Below, in pieces: positions 52,314 through 61,614 of a DNA stretch of 64,000 bases. The stretch covers positions 62,001-126,000 of the forward strand of contig NZ_JAJPRF010000006.1 of NCBI RefSeq assembly GCF_021206925.1, written 5' to 3'. Every line of letters begins with the position of its first letter. Position 1 is the stretch's first letter. Source of the DNA: Rhodoflexus caldus. GTDB taxonomy: Bacteria > Bacteroidota > Bacteroidia > Cytophagales > Thermoflexibacteraceae. Both the position numbers and the translations under genes were made by a program. A model generated the notes under the pieces. That model searched no databases. It was given only the letters and a program-made list of their open reading frames with translations, and was not told where the DNA came from.

Positions 52314-52325
52314 AAACCGTTGATA

Positions 52326-55300
52326 ATGAAAAAGTTGTGCTTCTTATGGTTGATTTTTTCAGGTGTTATTTTCCGCTTGCAGGCAGGTGACGGATTTGGA
52401 AGAAGGCTGCAACAAGCTGAACATGCGTACCTGTTTACGGAGAACAAAGGACAGTGGGAACAGCAAATCCGCTATCGGGCAGATATTCCCGCCGGCTTTT
52501 TCTTCCTGATGAACAATGGCATACACTACGGTTTCTACGACCAGCAACGCGTCAATGACCTCAAACACGGCAGGAATCTTAGGAACGATTCGGGCATATC
52601 GCAACTTTCGCGCGCGGAACAGGCTGCCCCGATACCTGTCAGAACCATACAGGCACACGGTGTGCGGGTGCATTTTGTCAATGCAAATCCTGCCCCCCAA
52701 ATTAACGGGCTGCTGCCTGCATCTACCCTGCAAAACTATTTTATCGGTTCGGATGAAAGCCGCTGGGCAACCAACGTAAAATCATATGCCGAAGTGCGCT
52801 ATGAACAACTCTATGAAGGAATTGATATGCGCATTTTTACGAACAGTACGGCATTAAAATATGAGTTTGAGGTAGCTCCCCAAGCCAATCCCATGCTCAT
52901 TGCCTTGCACTATGAGGGTGCAACAGGCATCAAGCTGGAAACCAACGGCAACCTGACCGTACAATCCTCGCTGCAAACCATTACCGAATATAAGCCCTAC
53001 ACTTTTCAGGTGATTGACGGAGCAGAAGTGGAAGTCCCTTCTCGTTTTGTATTAGACGGCGATGTGCTGCGTTTTGATTTTCCGAAAGGGTACAACGCAA
53101 ACTATCCGCTCATCATAGACCCGCGACTCGTATTTTCAACTTATTCAGGCTCTATCAGCGACAACTGGGGCAACTGCGCCACCTTTGACAGTGAGGGTAA
53201 TACCTACACAGGAGGTACCGTTTTCGGCAGAAATTTTCCCGTTACCATTGGCGCATTTCAAGTGGTGTTCGGCGAATTGGTAGATGTTGCCGTGCAGAAA
53301 TTCAGTCCCGACGGTCGTAATTTATTGTTTTCCACCTTTTTAGGCGGCGGCAATACGGAAATTCCGCACAGCATGATTGTCAATAACCGCAATCAACTGA
53401 TAATTTTCGGTACTACCGGCTCTGCAAATTTTCCTACCACTACTGCCGCATTTGACCGCACGTATAACGGAGGAGTAGCGCACGAACCCATCGGCGGTAT
53501 GCAATACTTGGCAGGTTCCGATATTTTTATCAGTATTCTCAACAACCTTGGCACTCAACTGATAGCCTCTACCTATGTTGGCGGCACCGGCAATGACGGG
53601 GTAAACCTCCGCGAAATTCAGGGCATCACCTTTCTTTCACCGCTGATTCGCAACTATGGGGACGAACTGCGCGGCGAGGTAGTAGTAGATGCTAATGATA
53701 ATGTTTACATCGCTTCCTGTACGCGTTCTGCTAACTTCCCTGTGCGCAATGCCTTTGCCAACACGCTCAACGGCGCAACCGATGGCGTGGTATTTCGCAT
53801 GAATCCGACTTTGAGCATATTGGATTGGAGTACCTACCTCGGTGGAAACGGTTTTGACGCTGCTTACAGCCTTCGCATAGCTTCAACAGGTGAAGTAGTA
53901 GTTTGCGGCGGAACTACCAGTACCAGTTTCCCTATCACGCCCGGCGCTTTAATCAGTACCTACGCAGGTGCAACCGATGGCTTCGTGGTCAGGTTGTCAT
54001 CGGCAGGTGTATTGCTGAACAGTACATTTTTGGGTACAAACAATTTCAACCAAGCCTATTTGTTAGACTTAGACCAGCAAAACAACGTCTATGTATTTGG
54101 CACTACTGTGGGTGCTTACCCCATCACAGCGGACGTGTATGCCAACGGAGGCAGTGGACAGTTCATTCATGCCTTGCCGCCAACGCTGAACCGCACCTTG
54201 TTTTCAACAGTTGTGGGGGCTTCACGCGGTAGACCCGACATATCGCCTACCGCATTTTTGGTGAATGAATGCGGCAATATTTACTTGGCCGGATGGGGAG
54301 GCATTACCAACAACTTCCCCCCCTACCCGGGCTCAACGGCAGGTCAGGCGACCTCTGTTACAGGTATGCCCGTTACTCCCGATGCCATCAAAGCCTCTGC
54401 CTTTGCAGGCGATGATTTCTACATTGCCGTACTTAGCAGCAATGCGCGCTCACTCATCTACGGCACCTATATTGGCGGAAACAGTTTGGACGACGGCGAC
54501 CATGTGGACGGCGGCACCAGCCGTTTTGATAAAAATGGAGTTATCTACCACTCGGTTTGTGCCTGCCGAAGCAACGGATTCCCCGCTACGCCCGGGGTTT
54601 GGGCTACCACCAACCGCGCATCGGCAACAGGTTGCAACAATGCGGCTTTTAAAATTGACATAGATGAACTGCGCGCGGCCTTCCTGACAACCGATGCGGC
54701 AGGCAACCCCACCAAAGAACTCTGTGCACCTGCCGACTTTCGTTTTCCGAACCGCAGCACCAACGCCACTCGCTTCCGTTGGGAAGTCCGCGATTTGGCA
54801 ACCAATACCGTTGTATTTACTTCAACCGTCCGCGATGCACGCTTTGTATTCCCCAACGAAGGGCGCTACGCCATCCAACTGACAGCAGAAAGCGATATAT
54901 TGTGTCGTCCGGCACAGGCTTTTGATACGGTTCGGGTGCGCCCGGGGCAACTGCGACTGGTTGCGCCTCCGCCCATTTGTCGCGGCGAAGCCGTGCAACT
55001 TTCTGCCGATACTCGCGACCCAAGCAGCACCTACACATGGTCGCCGGCCACGGGTTTGAGCAATCCTAATATTGCCAACCCCATTGCCCGACCTACGCAA
55101 ACTACCACCTATCGCCTGCGTGCGACCAGCCCTACCGGATGTACGTATGACACAACGGTTACAGTAACGGTGCGCAATGTGCAGGCTGCTTTTACCGCAC
55201 AATTAGCCGACCCTTGCGACCCTGCAACTTTTGTGCGCATTACCAACAACTCTACGGGAGGCGAGCGTTTTGAATGGGATTTTGGCGACGGCAGGACTTT

Positions 55301-56624
55301 CTCCGGCCGACAGCCTGCCATTTTCCGCTATGAGCGCCCGGGTACTTATCGCATTATTCTCACCGCCATTGAAGGCAACTGCATCAGCCGCGACACGGCT
55401 ACCGTGCGCATCAGTGCGCAGTTGGTGGTGTCGCTGAATGCACCGCCGACTATTTGCAGCGGAGAATCGGTACAATTAACGGCCACAGGCGGCACACGCT
55501 ACACTTGGACACCTGCCGCAGGTTTGAGCAACCCCAATATTGCCAACCCCATTGCATCGCCGCAACAAACCACTCGCTATAACTTGCGGGTAGAAGCCGA
55601 AAGCGGCTGTATTCGCGATACTTTCCTTATCGTAACCGTTGTGCCGCAACCGGTGGCGCGCTTTACCGCGGCAGTAGAAGGACAATGCGAACCCAATCCA
55701 TTGGTACGCATCACCAACAACGGCACCAACAACGGCGAAACCTACACATGGGACTTCGGCGATGGCAGAACCTTTGAAGGCTTTCAGCCGCCAACGCAGC
55801 GCTACGCCGCCAACGGGCGCTACCTGATTCGTTTGACAGTGCGCAACGGACAATGTATTGCCCGCGACAGTGCCTTTGTCAATGTCAATGGGTTTAATCA
55901 GGCGCTGTTCCGCGCAGGTATCACGCTCAGCCCCAATACGGTTATTTGCTCCAATGAATCTGCACAATTGAATGCCACGGGCGGCGCACGCTATCAGTGG
56001 ACACCTGCCACAGGTTTGAGCAATCCGAATATTGCCAACCCCATTGCCCGACCTGCGCAAACCACCCGCTATCAGGTGCGCATTTTTGATGCAGGCGGAT
56101 GCTTTTTGGATACTGCCGTAACCGTAGAAGTTTTTCAGGCCATCAACATTGACTTTGAAGCTGTTACATCGGCAGAGTGCGGCAGCCCCGGAACACTGCA
56201 ACTCATCAACCGCACTACCAATGCAACCAATTTTGTATGGTCGTTAGACAACGGCGTAACATTCAACGGACAAACACCGGGCACTGTAACCTATCCGCGC
56301 TCGGGTGTGTATCGCATCACATTGACGGCCAGCAATCGCGCATGTACGGCTACGCGCACCATTGAAGTGCCCATAGAAAACATCCTGCCGCCCAATGTGA
56401 TTACGCCCAACAATGACGGCAAAAATGACTTCTTCGTTATTAACAACATTCGCGACAATTGGAAATTGCAAATATTCAACCGATGGGGCAAACCTGTTTT
56501 TGAATCGTCCAATTACCGCAACGACTGGGGGGGTGAAGGTACAAGCGCAACCTACTTCTACCTACTCACCTCGCCCGAAGGCAAAACCTGCCGCGGCTGG
56601 GTACAGGTAATTACCGAACAATAA
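52326..56624 (+). CDS. Large T9SS type B surface protein with Ig-like/PKD modules
   Basis: A 1432-residue exported protein. Signal peptide MKKLCFLWLIFSGVIFRLQA. Residues about 35-260 are a DUF7948-type domain (FTENKGQWEQQIRYRADIP); 260-770 is a beta-propeller-like region of repeating FSTFLGG/STYLGG/GTYIGG units (SBBP-type). Residues 800-1340 alternate Ig-like modules (TGLSNPNIANPIAxPxQTT) and PKD modules (WDFGDGRTFxG). The end PNVITPNNDGKNDFF to WVQVITEQ is a type B sorting domain. Expected at the cell surface or in a matrix by the type IX system. Start ATG at 52326, not the in-frame TTG at 52320. Confidence 0.92.
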   Translation: MKKLCFLWLIFSGVIFRLQAGDGFGRRLQQAEHAYLFTENKGQWEQQIRYRADIPAGFFFLMNNGIHYGFYDQQRVNDLKHGRNLRNDSGISQLSRAEQAAPIPVRTIQAHGVRVHFVNANPAPQINGLLPASTLQNYFIGSDESRWATNVKSYAEVRYEQLYEGIDMRIFTNSTALKYEFEVAPQANPMLIALHYEGATGIKLETNGNLTVQSSLQTITEYKPYTFQVIDGAEVEVPSRFVLDGDVLRFDFPKGYNANYPLIIDPRLVFSTYSGSISDNWGNCATFDSEGNTYTGGTVFGRNFPVTIGAFQVVFGELVDVAVQKFSPDGRNLLFSTFLGGGNTEIPHSMIVNNRNQLIIFGTTGSANFPTTTAAFDRTYNGGVAHEPIGGMQYLAGSDIFISILNNLGTQLIASTYVGGTGNDGVNLREIQGITFLSPLIRNYGDELRGEVVVDANDNVYIASCTRSANFPVRNAFANTLNGATDGVVFRMNPTLSILDWSTYLGGNGFDAAYSLRIASTGEVVVCGGTTSTSFPITPGALISTYAGATDGFVVRLSSAGVLLNSTFLGTNNFNQAYLLDLDQQNNVYVFGTTVGAYPITADVYANGGSGQFIHALPPTLNRTLFSTVVGASRGRPDISPTAFLVNECGNIYLAGWGGITNNFPPYPGSTAGQATSVTGMPVTPDAIKASAFAGDDFYIAVLSSNARSLIYGTYIGGNSLDDGDHVDGGTSRFDKNGVIYHSVCACRSNGFPATPGVWATTNRASATGCNNAAFKIDIDELRAAFLTTDAAGNPTKELCAPADFRFPNRSTNATRFRWEVRDLATNTVVFTSTVRDARFVFPNEGRYAIQLTAESDILCRPAQAFDTVRVRPGQLRLVAPPPICRGEAVQLSADTRDPSSTYTWSPATGLSNPNIANPIARPTQTTTYRLRATSPTGCTYDTTVTVTVRNVQAAFTAQLADPCDPATFVRITNNSTGGERFEWDFGDGRTFSGRQPAIFRYERPGTYRIILTAIEGNCISRDTATVRISAQLVVSLNAPPTICSGESVQLTATGGTRYTWTPAAGLSNPNIANPIASPQQTTRYNLRVEAESGCIRDTFLIVTVVPQPVARFTAAVEGQCEPNPLVRITNNGTNNGETYTWDFGDGRTFEGFQPPTQRYAANGRYLIRLTVRNGQCIARDSAFVNVNGFNQALFRAGITLSPNTVICSNESAQLNATGGARYQWTPATGLSNPNIANPIARPAQTTRYQVRIFDAGGCFLDTAVTVEVFQAINIDFEAVTSAECGSPGTLQLINRTTNATNFVWSLDNGVTFNGQTPGTVTYPRSGVYRITLTASNRACTATRTIEVPIENILPPNVITPNNDGKNDFFVINNIRDNWKLQIFNRWGKPVFESSNYRNDWGGEGTSATYFYLLTSPEGKTCRGWVQVITEQ

Positions 56625-56651
56625 AAAATTTTCTTCCGAGTTTAGGGATAC

Positions 56652-56707
56652 AGCCTGCTTGCGTTTCTTATGGTTAGAAACACCGTAAGATGATGAACAA
56701 GCAGGCT
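56652..56707 (+). promoter_or_regulatory. Nested hairpins over the fecR start; possible attenuator
   Basis: Outer stem AGCCTGCTTG (56652-56661) with CAAGCAGGCT (56698-56707), perfect over 10 bases and followed by TTT; inner stem GTTTCT (56663-56668) with AGAAAC (56676-56681) around 7 bases. The ATG pair at 56690/56693 lies between the inner stem and the right outer arm, which covers codons 3-6. It could act as an intrinsic terminator or hide the start codon. No leader peptide is seen. Confidence 0.55.
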
Positions 56708-57670
56708 TTTAATCAACTTTTACAGCGGTATTTAAACGGCACCTGTACACCGCAGGAGCGTTTAATGGTTGAGCAATGGTTTGAGGCATGGAAAGAAGAC
56801 CGACCACAGTCGGCAGTATCGGATGAAGAATGGCAGCACATCACCGACCGCATGTGGAGCCGTATTATGCTGCAAACCGAGCAATCTAATACACCCGCTG
56901 CAACTGTAAAACCGCTTTACAGCCGAATGTGGTGGCGCATAGCCGCTTCCGTAGCATTGCTAATCGTCTGTTTTTCAGGTTGGTATTATTTTAACAGAAC
57001 CCCTGCGGAACAATTTCGCATAGCCAATACCGACAGCAAGCCCAAACAATTACTCCTCCCCGATGGCAGCAAAGTAATCCTGTACAGCGGTGCACGTTTG
57101 CAATTCCCCGATGTATTTGCCGATACGATTCGGGAAGTCTTGCTGGAAGGCGATGCTTTTTTTGATATTACCCATCGGCCTGTTCAACCTTTCTACGTCA
57201 AAACCAGCGACTTGGCAATCAAGGTGTTGGGCACAAGTTTTTTTGTTCGCCAAACGGCAGAAGCAAAAACCGAAGTAGCCGTGCGAACAGGCAGAGTGGC
57301 CGTTTCGGAACGTTATTCGGTCAATGACAAAAACAACGGCGTGCTGCTTACGCCCAATCAAAAGGTGGTTTATTATGCCGAACAACAGCACTTTGTTACG
57401 GCTCTGGTAGAAAAACCCGTACCGGTAACTGCCAAACCCCCTGCATTCAATTACGAAGAAACCCCCTTGGCGGACGTTATCAACGACTTACAGACAACCT
57501 ATCAGGTACAAATCACACTGGAAAACAATCGGTTAGCTAACTGCAACCTCACCGGCAACCTCAATCAGATGGATATGTATGCGCAATTAGATGCGGTAGC
57601 GCAAGCCATCGGCGCATCTTACCAAATTAAAGGCACAACCATCCTGATTGTCGGGGCGGGATGCGACTGA
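56690..57670 (+). CDS. FecR-family anti-sigma factor/regulator
   Basis: A 326-residue inner-membrane regulator that, in the known system, binds an ECF sigma factor and receives a signal from a TonB receptor. N-terminal cytosolic domain (1-80) with RYLNGTCTPQERLMVEQWFE, one membrane helix (about 83-103), a periplasmic FecR domain (LLPDGSKVILYSGARLQFPD and VRTGRVAVSERY), and a C-terminal STN-like domain (about 258-326). The usual upstream ECF sigma gene is missing: the gene before it is the T9SS protein. The receptor partner follows 35 bases downstream. Confidence 0.92.
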   Translation: MMNKQAFNQLLQRYLNGTCTPQERLMVEQWFEAWKEDRPQSAVSDEEWQHITDRMWSRIMLQTEQSNTPAATVKPLYSRMWWRIAASVALLIVCFSGWYYFNRTPAEQFRIANTDSKPKQLLLPDGSKVILYSGARLQFPDVFADTIREVLLEGDAFFDITHRPVQPFYVKTSDLAIKVLGTSFFVRQTAEAKTEVAVRTGRVAVSERYSVNDKNNGVLLTPNQKVVYYAEQQHFVTALVEKPVPVTAKPPAFNYEETPLADVINDLQTTYQVQITLENNRLANCNLTGNLNQMDMYAQLDAVAQAIGASYQIKGTTILIVGAGCD

Positions 57671-57705
57671 TACGCCATTTGCTTTATTCAACCTAAATAC
57701 GTATA

Positions 57706-60654
57706 ATGAAAATGAAAAAGTTACTTACACACTCCATGCTTACCCTGCTTGCGATTCTGCTTTGGCAAGCGCCCTCTCTGGCCGGTATAGATTTACTGGA
57801 AAGAAATGTTTCTGTCAGCGTTCAAAATGCGGAAATGAAAACCGCACTCGCTCAAATAGAAAAAGCAGCCGATGTGCGTTTTATATACAGCCCCAAAGCA
57901 ATTCATGCAGAACGAAAAATTAATTTGGAGGCAAAAAACGAGCGGCTGTCCGAAGTATTGAACAAATTATTGTTGCCTATGGGCATTTCCTACACTGCCA
58001 AAGGCAACCAAATTATCCTCAGCCTGCCCATGGATTTCTCACCTGCCTTACCCGACAATCCGATTAAGGGCAAAGTAACCAATGCGGCGGGCGAAGGTAT
58101 GCCGGGTGTTTCTATCGTTATCAAGGGAACCAGCAAAGGCACAACCACCGATACCAACGGCAACTTTACCATCAATGCCGATAAAGGCCAGACGCTTGTG
58201 TTGTCGTTTATCGGTTACAAAACACAGGAAGTAACCATTGGCGATGAAACAACATTAAACATTACGCTGGAAGATGCTTCGCTTCAATTGAGTGAAGTGG
58301 CTATCGTAGGCTCACGCTCCAATATCGCACGTACAGACGTAGAACGCCCTGCACCCATTGACGTACTGAATTTCAAGGACTTACAAAACACAGGTCAGGT
58401 AGAATTGGGTCAAATGCTGCAATTTACCTCGCCTTCGTTCAACTCTGCCAAATACGGTATCAACGGTGTGGCTAACTATGCCGACCCTGCTACGCTGCGT
58501 GGCCTCTCCCCCGACCAAGTGCTGGTGCTGATTGAAGGCAAGCGCCGCCATCAGTTTTCAGCATTAAACCTTAACATTACGGTTGGTAAAGGAACGGTTG
58601 TAACGGACATGAACACCATTCCGGCGCTTGCACTTGACCGCGTGGAAATTCTGCGCGACGGTGCGGCAGCGCAATACGGCTCTGATGCCATTGCCGGTAT
58701 TGTCAATGTCGGCCTGAACAAAAGCGTAAACAAAGGCAAATTCATGTCGCAGTTTGGTATTACTACCAAAGGCGACGGAGCCACTTACATGGCCGGCGTA
58801 AACTACGGCTTCCGATTAGGCAAAGACAAAAGCTACCTCAACCTGACTTTGCATTATCAACATGCCGACGGTACAGACCGCTCTGACCCGTTCAACGGCA
58901 ATATTTACTCTACCAACGCTGCCACCGAGCGCGCTACCCGTGCTGCACGCGGCGTATGGCCGGTAGACGGCGAATTCCGCGTATCGGAATATGGCAGCAA
59001 CCAAACCACAGCCTATCAGGGCTTTGCTAACTTTGGCTACCCCATCAACAACAAGTGGATGCTGTATGGCTTTGGCGGCTACTCTCAAAAGCAAATCAAA
59101 GCATTCGGATTTTTCCGCAATGCCATCCCTACCAATGCCAACTCCAATACAGACATATGGCCGGACGGTTACTCACCCATACTGCCCGGCAAAACCCTTG
59201 ACTACTCAGGTGTCGTAGGTATCCGCAAACAAGTGTTCGGCGAGTGGAATTTTGATTTCAGCACAGGCTACGGCTACAACTCGCTGGACTTGGAGGCTAA
59301 AAATACATCCAACCCTTCTATGGGTGCAGATTCGCCCCGCGACTTTTACGTAGGCAAAAGTGCATTCGGACAAAGCACCACAGAGGTCAATTTGTCTAAA
59401 AACTTTATCGGCTTCTTAGGTACCAAAACCTTTAACGTGGCGCTGGGCAGCCAATTCCGTGTAGACCGCTTCCAATTGGTGCGCGGCGACCCTAACTCTT
59501 ACCTCGTAGGGCCTTTGGCGCGTACTCGCGGCAAACTGCCGGGTTCCAGCGGTCGCCCGGGTATTGCCCCTGAAGACGAAACCAATACCACCCGCTCCAA
59601 TATCGGCGTTTATGCGGACGTAGAATCGGACATTACCGATAAATTCCTTTTGGCAGCCGCACTGCGCTACGAAAATTACAGCGACTTTGGCAGCAATCTT
59701 TCGGGAAAAGTGGCTACCCGCCTCAAACTAACTGAAAGTTTCTCTGTCAGAGGTTCTATCAACCGCGGTTTCCGTGCGCCTTCGCTGCAACAGATTTTTA
59801 ACAGCGTTACCACCTCTACGGTTCAGGCCGGCGAAATCCGCCAGACCAAACAGTTGCGCAGCGATGAACCTCGCCTCCGCCAATTAGGCATCAGCGAACC
59901 CAAAGCCGAAACCTCGTGGAACTATAACCTCGGCGTAACTGCTAATATCAAGGACAAACTGCTGGTTACGCTCGACGCATATCAGATTGATATTCAGGAC
60001 AGAATTATCGTAACCGAAAACCTGATTGTCAATAATATTCCTGCCTTGCGTAATCTGTTCCCGGGCTTTCAGGAAGTGGCCTTCTTTACCAACCAGATTG
60101 ACACCCGCACACAGGGCATTGACTGGGTTACTACCTACAAACACGCTTTCAACGAGCGTAAGAGTTTTAATGCCAGCGTAGCACTGACGCTGAACCGCAC
60201 ACAAGTTAGCCGCATTAAGCCTACTTCTTCGCAATTGCAGGAAGGCTCTGCGCGCCCTGTCGTACTGCTCGATACCATCAGTATTTCGCTGATAGAAACC
60301 AGTCAGCCGCGCGAAAAAGTACTTGTATCATTGGGTTATCAGTGGAAAAAACTCAGTACAACCGTGCGCTTCAACTATTTTGGCCCTGTTACCGCTTGGG
60401 AAAAACCGGCCAACTTGCCGCACCGCAGCCAGACTTTCAGTGGCAAAACCCTCACCGACGTAGTGATTACCTATAACGTTACCGATAAGTTTGCCATTAC
60501 ACTGGGCGGCAACAACATTTTTGACGTATATCCCGACCGGGTATTTACCAATTACGCATCCTACTTTAACGGACAAACGCCGTTTACGCGAAATGCCAAC
60601 CAGTTCGGCTTTAACGGCGCGTTCTACTATATTAATGCCTCGCTTAACTTCTGA
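57706..60654 (+). CDS. TonB-dependent receptor with N-terminal STN and carboxypeptidase-regulatory domains
   Basis: A 982-residue outer-membrane receptor. Signal peptide to about residue 27; STN domain (about 32-105, ERNVSVSVQNAEMKTALAQI), which in FecA-like receptors talks to FecR; carboxypeptidase-regulatory-like domain (about 120-200, KGKVTNAAGEGMPGVSIVIK); plug (about 215-335, with RVEILRDGAAAQYGSDAIAG); 22-strand barrel to the C-terminal aromatic residue. It matches the non-SusC TonB type rather than a polysaccharide SusC. The ligand cannot be read from the sequence. FecR is just upstream, so it is probably a signal-transducing transporter. Confidence 0.93.
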   Translation: MKMKKLLTHSMLTLLAILLWQAPSLAGIDLLERNVSVSVQNAEMKTALAQIEKAADVRFIYSPKAIHAERKINLEAKNERLSEVLNKLLLPMGISYTAKGNQIILSLPMDFSPALPDNPIKGKVTNAAGEGMPGVSIVIKGTSKGTTTDTNGNFTINADKGQTLVLSFIGYKTQEVTIGDETTLNITLEDASLQLSEVAIVGSRSNIARTDVERPAPIDVLNFKDLQNTGQVELGQMLQFTSPSFNSAKYGINGVANYADPATLRGLSPDQVLVLIEGKRRHQFSALNLNITVGKGTVVTDMNTIPALALDRVEILRDGAAAQYGSDAIAGIVNVGLNKSVNKGKFMSQFGITTKGDGATYMAGVNYGFRLGKDKSYLNLTLHYQHADGTDRSDPFNGNIYSTNAATERATRAARGVWPVDGEFRVSEYGSNQTTAYQGFANFGYPINNKWMLYGFGGYSQKQIKAFGFFRNAIPTNANSNTDIWPDGYSPILPGKTLDYSGVVGIRKQVFGEWNFDFSTGYGYNSLDLEAKNTSNPSMGADSPRDFYVGKSAFGQSTTEVNLSKNFIGFLGTKTFNVALGSQFRVDRFQLVRGDPNSYLVGPLARTRGKLPGSSGRPGIAPEDETNTTRSNIGVYADVESDITDKFLLAAALRYENYSDFGSNLSGKVATRLKLTESFSVRGSINRGFRAPSLQQIFNSVTTSTVQAGEIRQTKQLRSDEPRLRQLGISEPKAETSWNYNLGVTANIKDKLLVTLDAYQIDIQDRIIVTENLIVNNIPALRNLFPGFQEVAFFTNQIDTRTQGIDWVTTYKHAFNERKSFNASVALTLNRTQVSRIKPTSSQLQEGSARPVVLLDTISISLIETSQPREKVLVSLGYQWKKLSTTVRFNYFGPVTAWEKPANLPHRSQTFSGKTLTDVVITYNVTDKFAITLGGNNIFDVYPDRVFTNYASYFNGQTPFTRNANQFGFNGAFYYINASLNF

Positions 60655-60690
60655 TGGGGTGCGGCATTACGCAACCGATTTTTTTACAAC

Positions 60691-61605
60691 ATGACAAACA
60701 TATTATTCCTGCTTGCTTGCCTGACAATGGGGGCTGCTTTCAAAAAAAGCGGCCTCCTCAAAGGCAATGCGCACGAAGTGATTAATCAGGTTATCTTATA
60801 TGTTTGTTTACCCGCTGCTACGCTCATTTACGGCTCTGAAGCCAACCTGAACAGGCATGTGCTCATGCCCATACTGATGCCTTGGTGCTTATATGCCGCG
60901 GGGTTTCTTTTTTTCAAAGTAACGGGCAAACTCAACCGCACGCACCCTCACAGCGAAGCGGTATTGATTATGACCGCAGGCATCCCGAGCATCTCCTTTC
61001 TCGGGTTTCCCATTTTTGAACTTTTCTACGGTGCGGAGGGCTTGCGAATCGGAATTTTGATGAGTCAGGCCGGCTCTTTCATGGTTTGTGCAACCCTCGG
61101 AGTAATCACCGCCTCTTATTATGCTTCCAGCACACCTTCGTTCAAAAAAATATTGCTCAACGTATTGGGCTTCCCTGTTTTTCTGGCCTTTATATTTGCC
61201 ATCGGCATTAATATGGCAGGGTTGGCCATACCGCCGCTTGCCAGAGAAGTCCTTCAAAAAATTGCGGCTCCGTTCAGTTTTCTGGCCTTGTTTTCAGTAG
61301 GTTTGCAGATAGACCTGTCGGGCAAACGCGCTCTGCTGAAGCATATTTACACGGGTTTAGGCTTCAAACTGCTGTTGGCACCTGTGCTGGTTTGGCTTGT
61401 GCTGTTCCCAATAGCGGGGCAAAAGGGTATGGTTGCCGAAATATGCGTTATCGGTGCAGCACTGGGGCCTATGAATACCGCTGCCATTATTGCCACGCAA
61501 TATGGGCTCAATCCCCCGCTGGCCTCGGCTATGGTGGGTATCGGTTTGCCGCTCTCCCTGCTGACGGCATTGCCTGTTTACTACCTTTTACAATGGTTCA
61601 ACTGA
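60691..61605 (+). CDS. AEC-family (auxin efflux carrier-like) transporter
   Basis: A 304-residue protein with about ten membrane segments, of the AEC family. Bacterial members move dicarboxylates, malate or similar anions, so auxin is not implied. Typical layout: an N-terminal block, a central GIPSISFLGFPIFELFYGAEG with the conserved Pro/Gly break, and the C-terminal ALGPMNTAAIIATQYGLNPP. It lies 36 bases after the TonB receptor and 9 bases before a dicarboxylate symporter, so the three or two genes probably form an operon. Confidence 0.88.
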   Translation: MTNILFLLACLTMGAAFKKSGLLKGNAHEVINQVILYVCLPAATLIYGSEANLNRHVLMPILMPWCLYAAGFLFFKVTGKLNRTHPHSEAVLIMTAGIPSISFLGFPIFELFYGAEGLRIGILMSQAGSFMVCATLGVITASYYASSTPSFKKILLNVLGFPVFLAFIFAIGINMAGLAIPPLAREVLQKIAAPFSFLALFSVGLQIDLSGKRALLKHIYTGLGFKLLLAPVLVWLVLFPIAGQKGMVAEICVIGAALGPMNTAAIIATQYGLNPPLASAMVGIGLPLSLLTALPVYYLLQWFN

Positions 61606-61614
61606 TTTGGCGAT

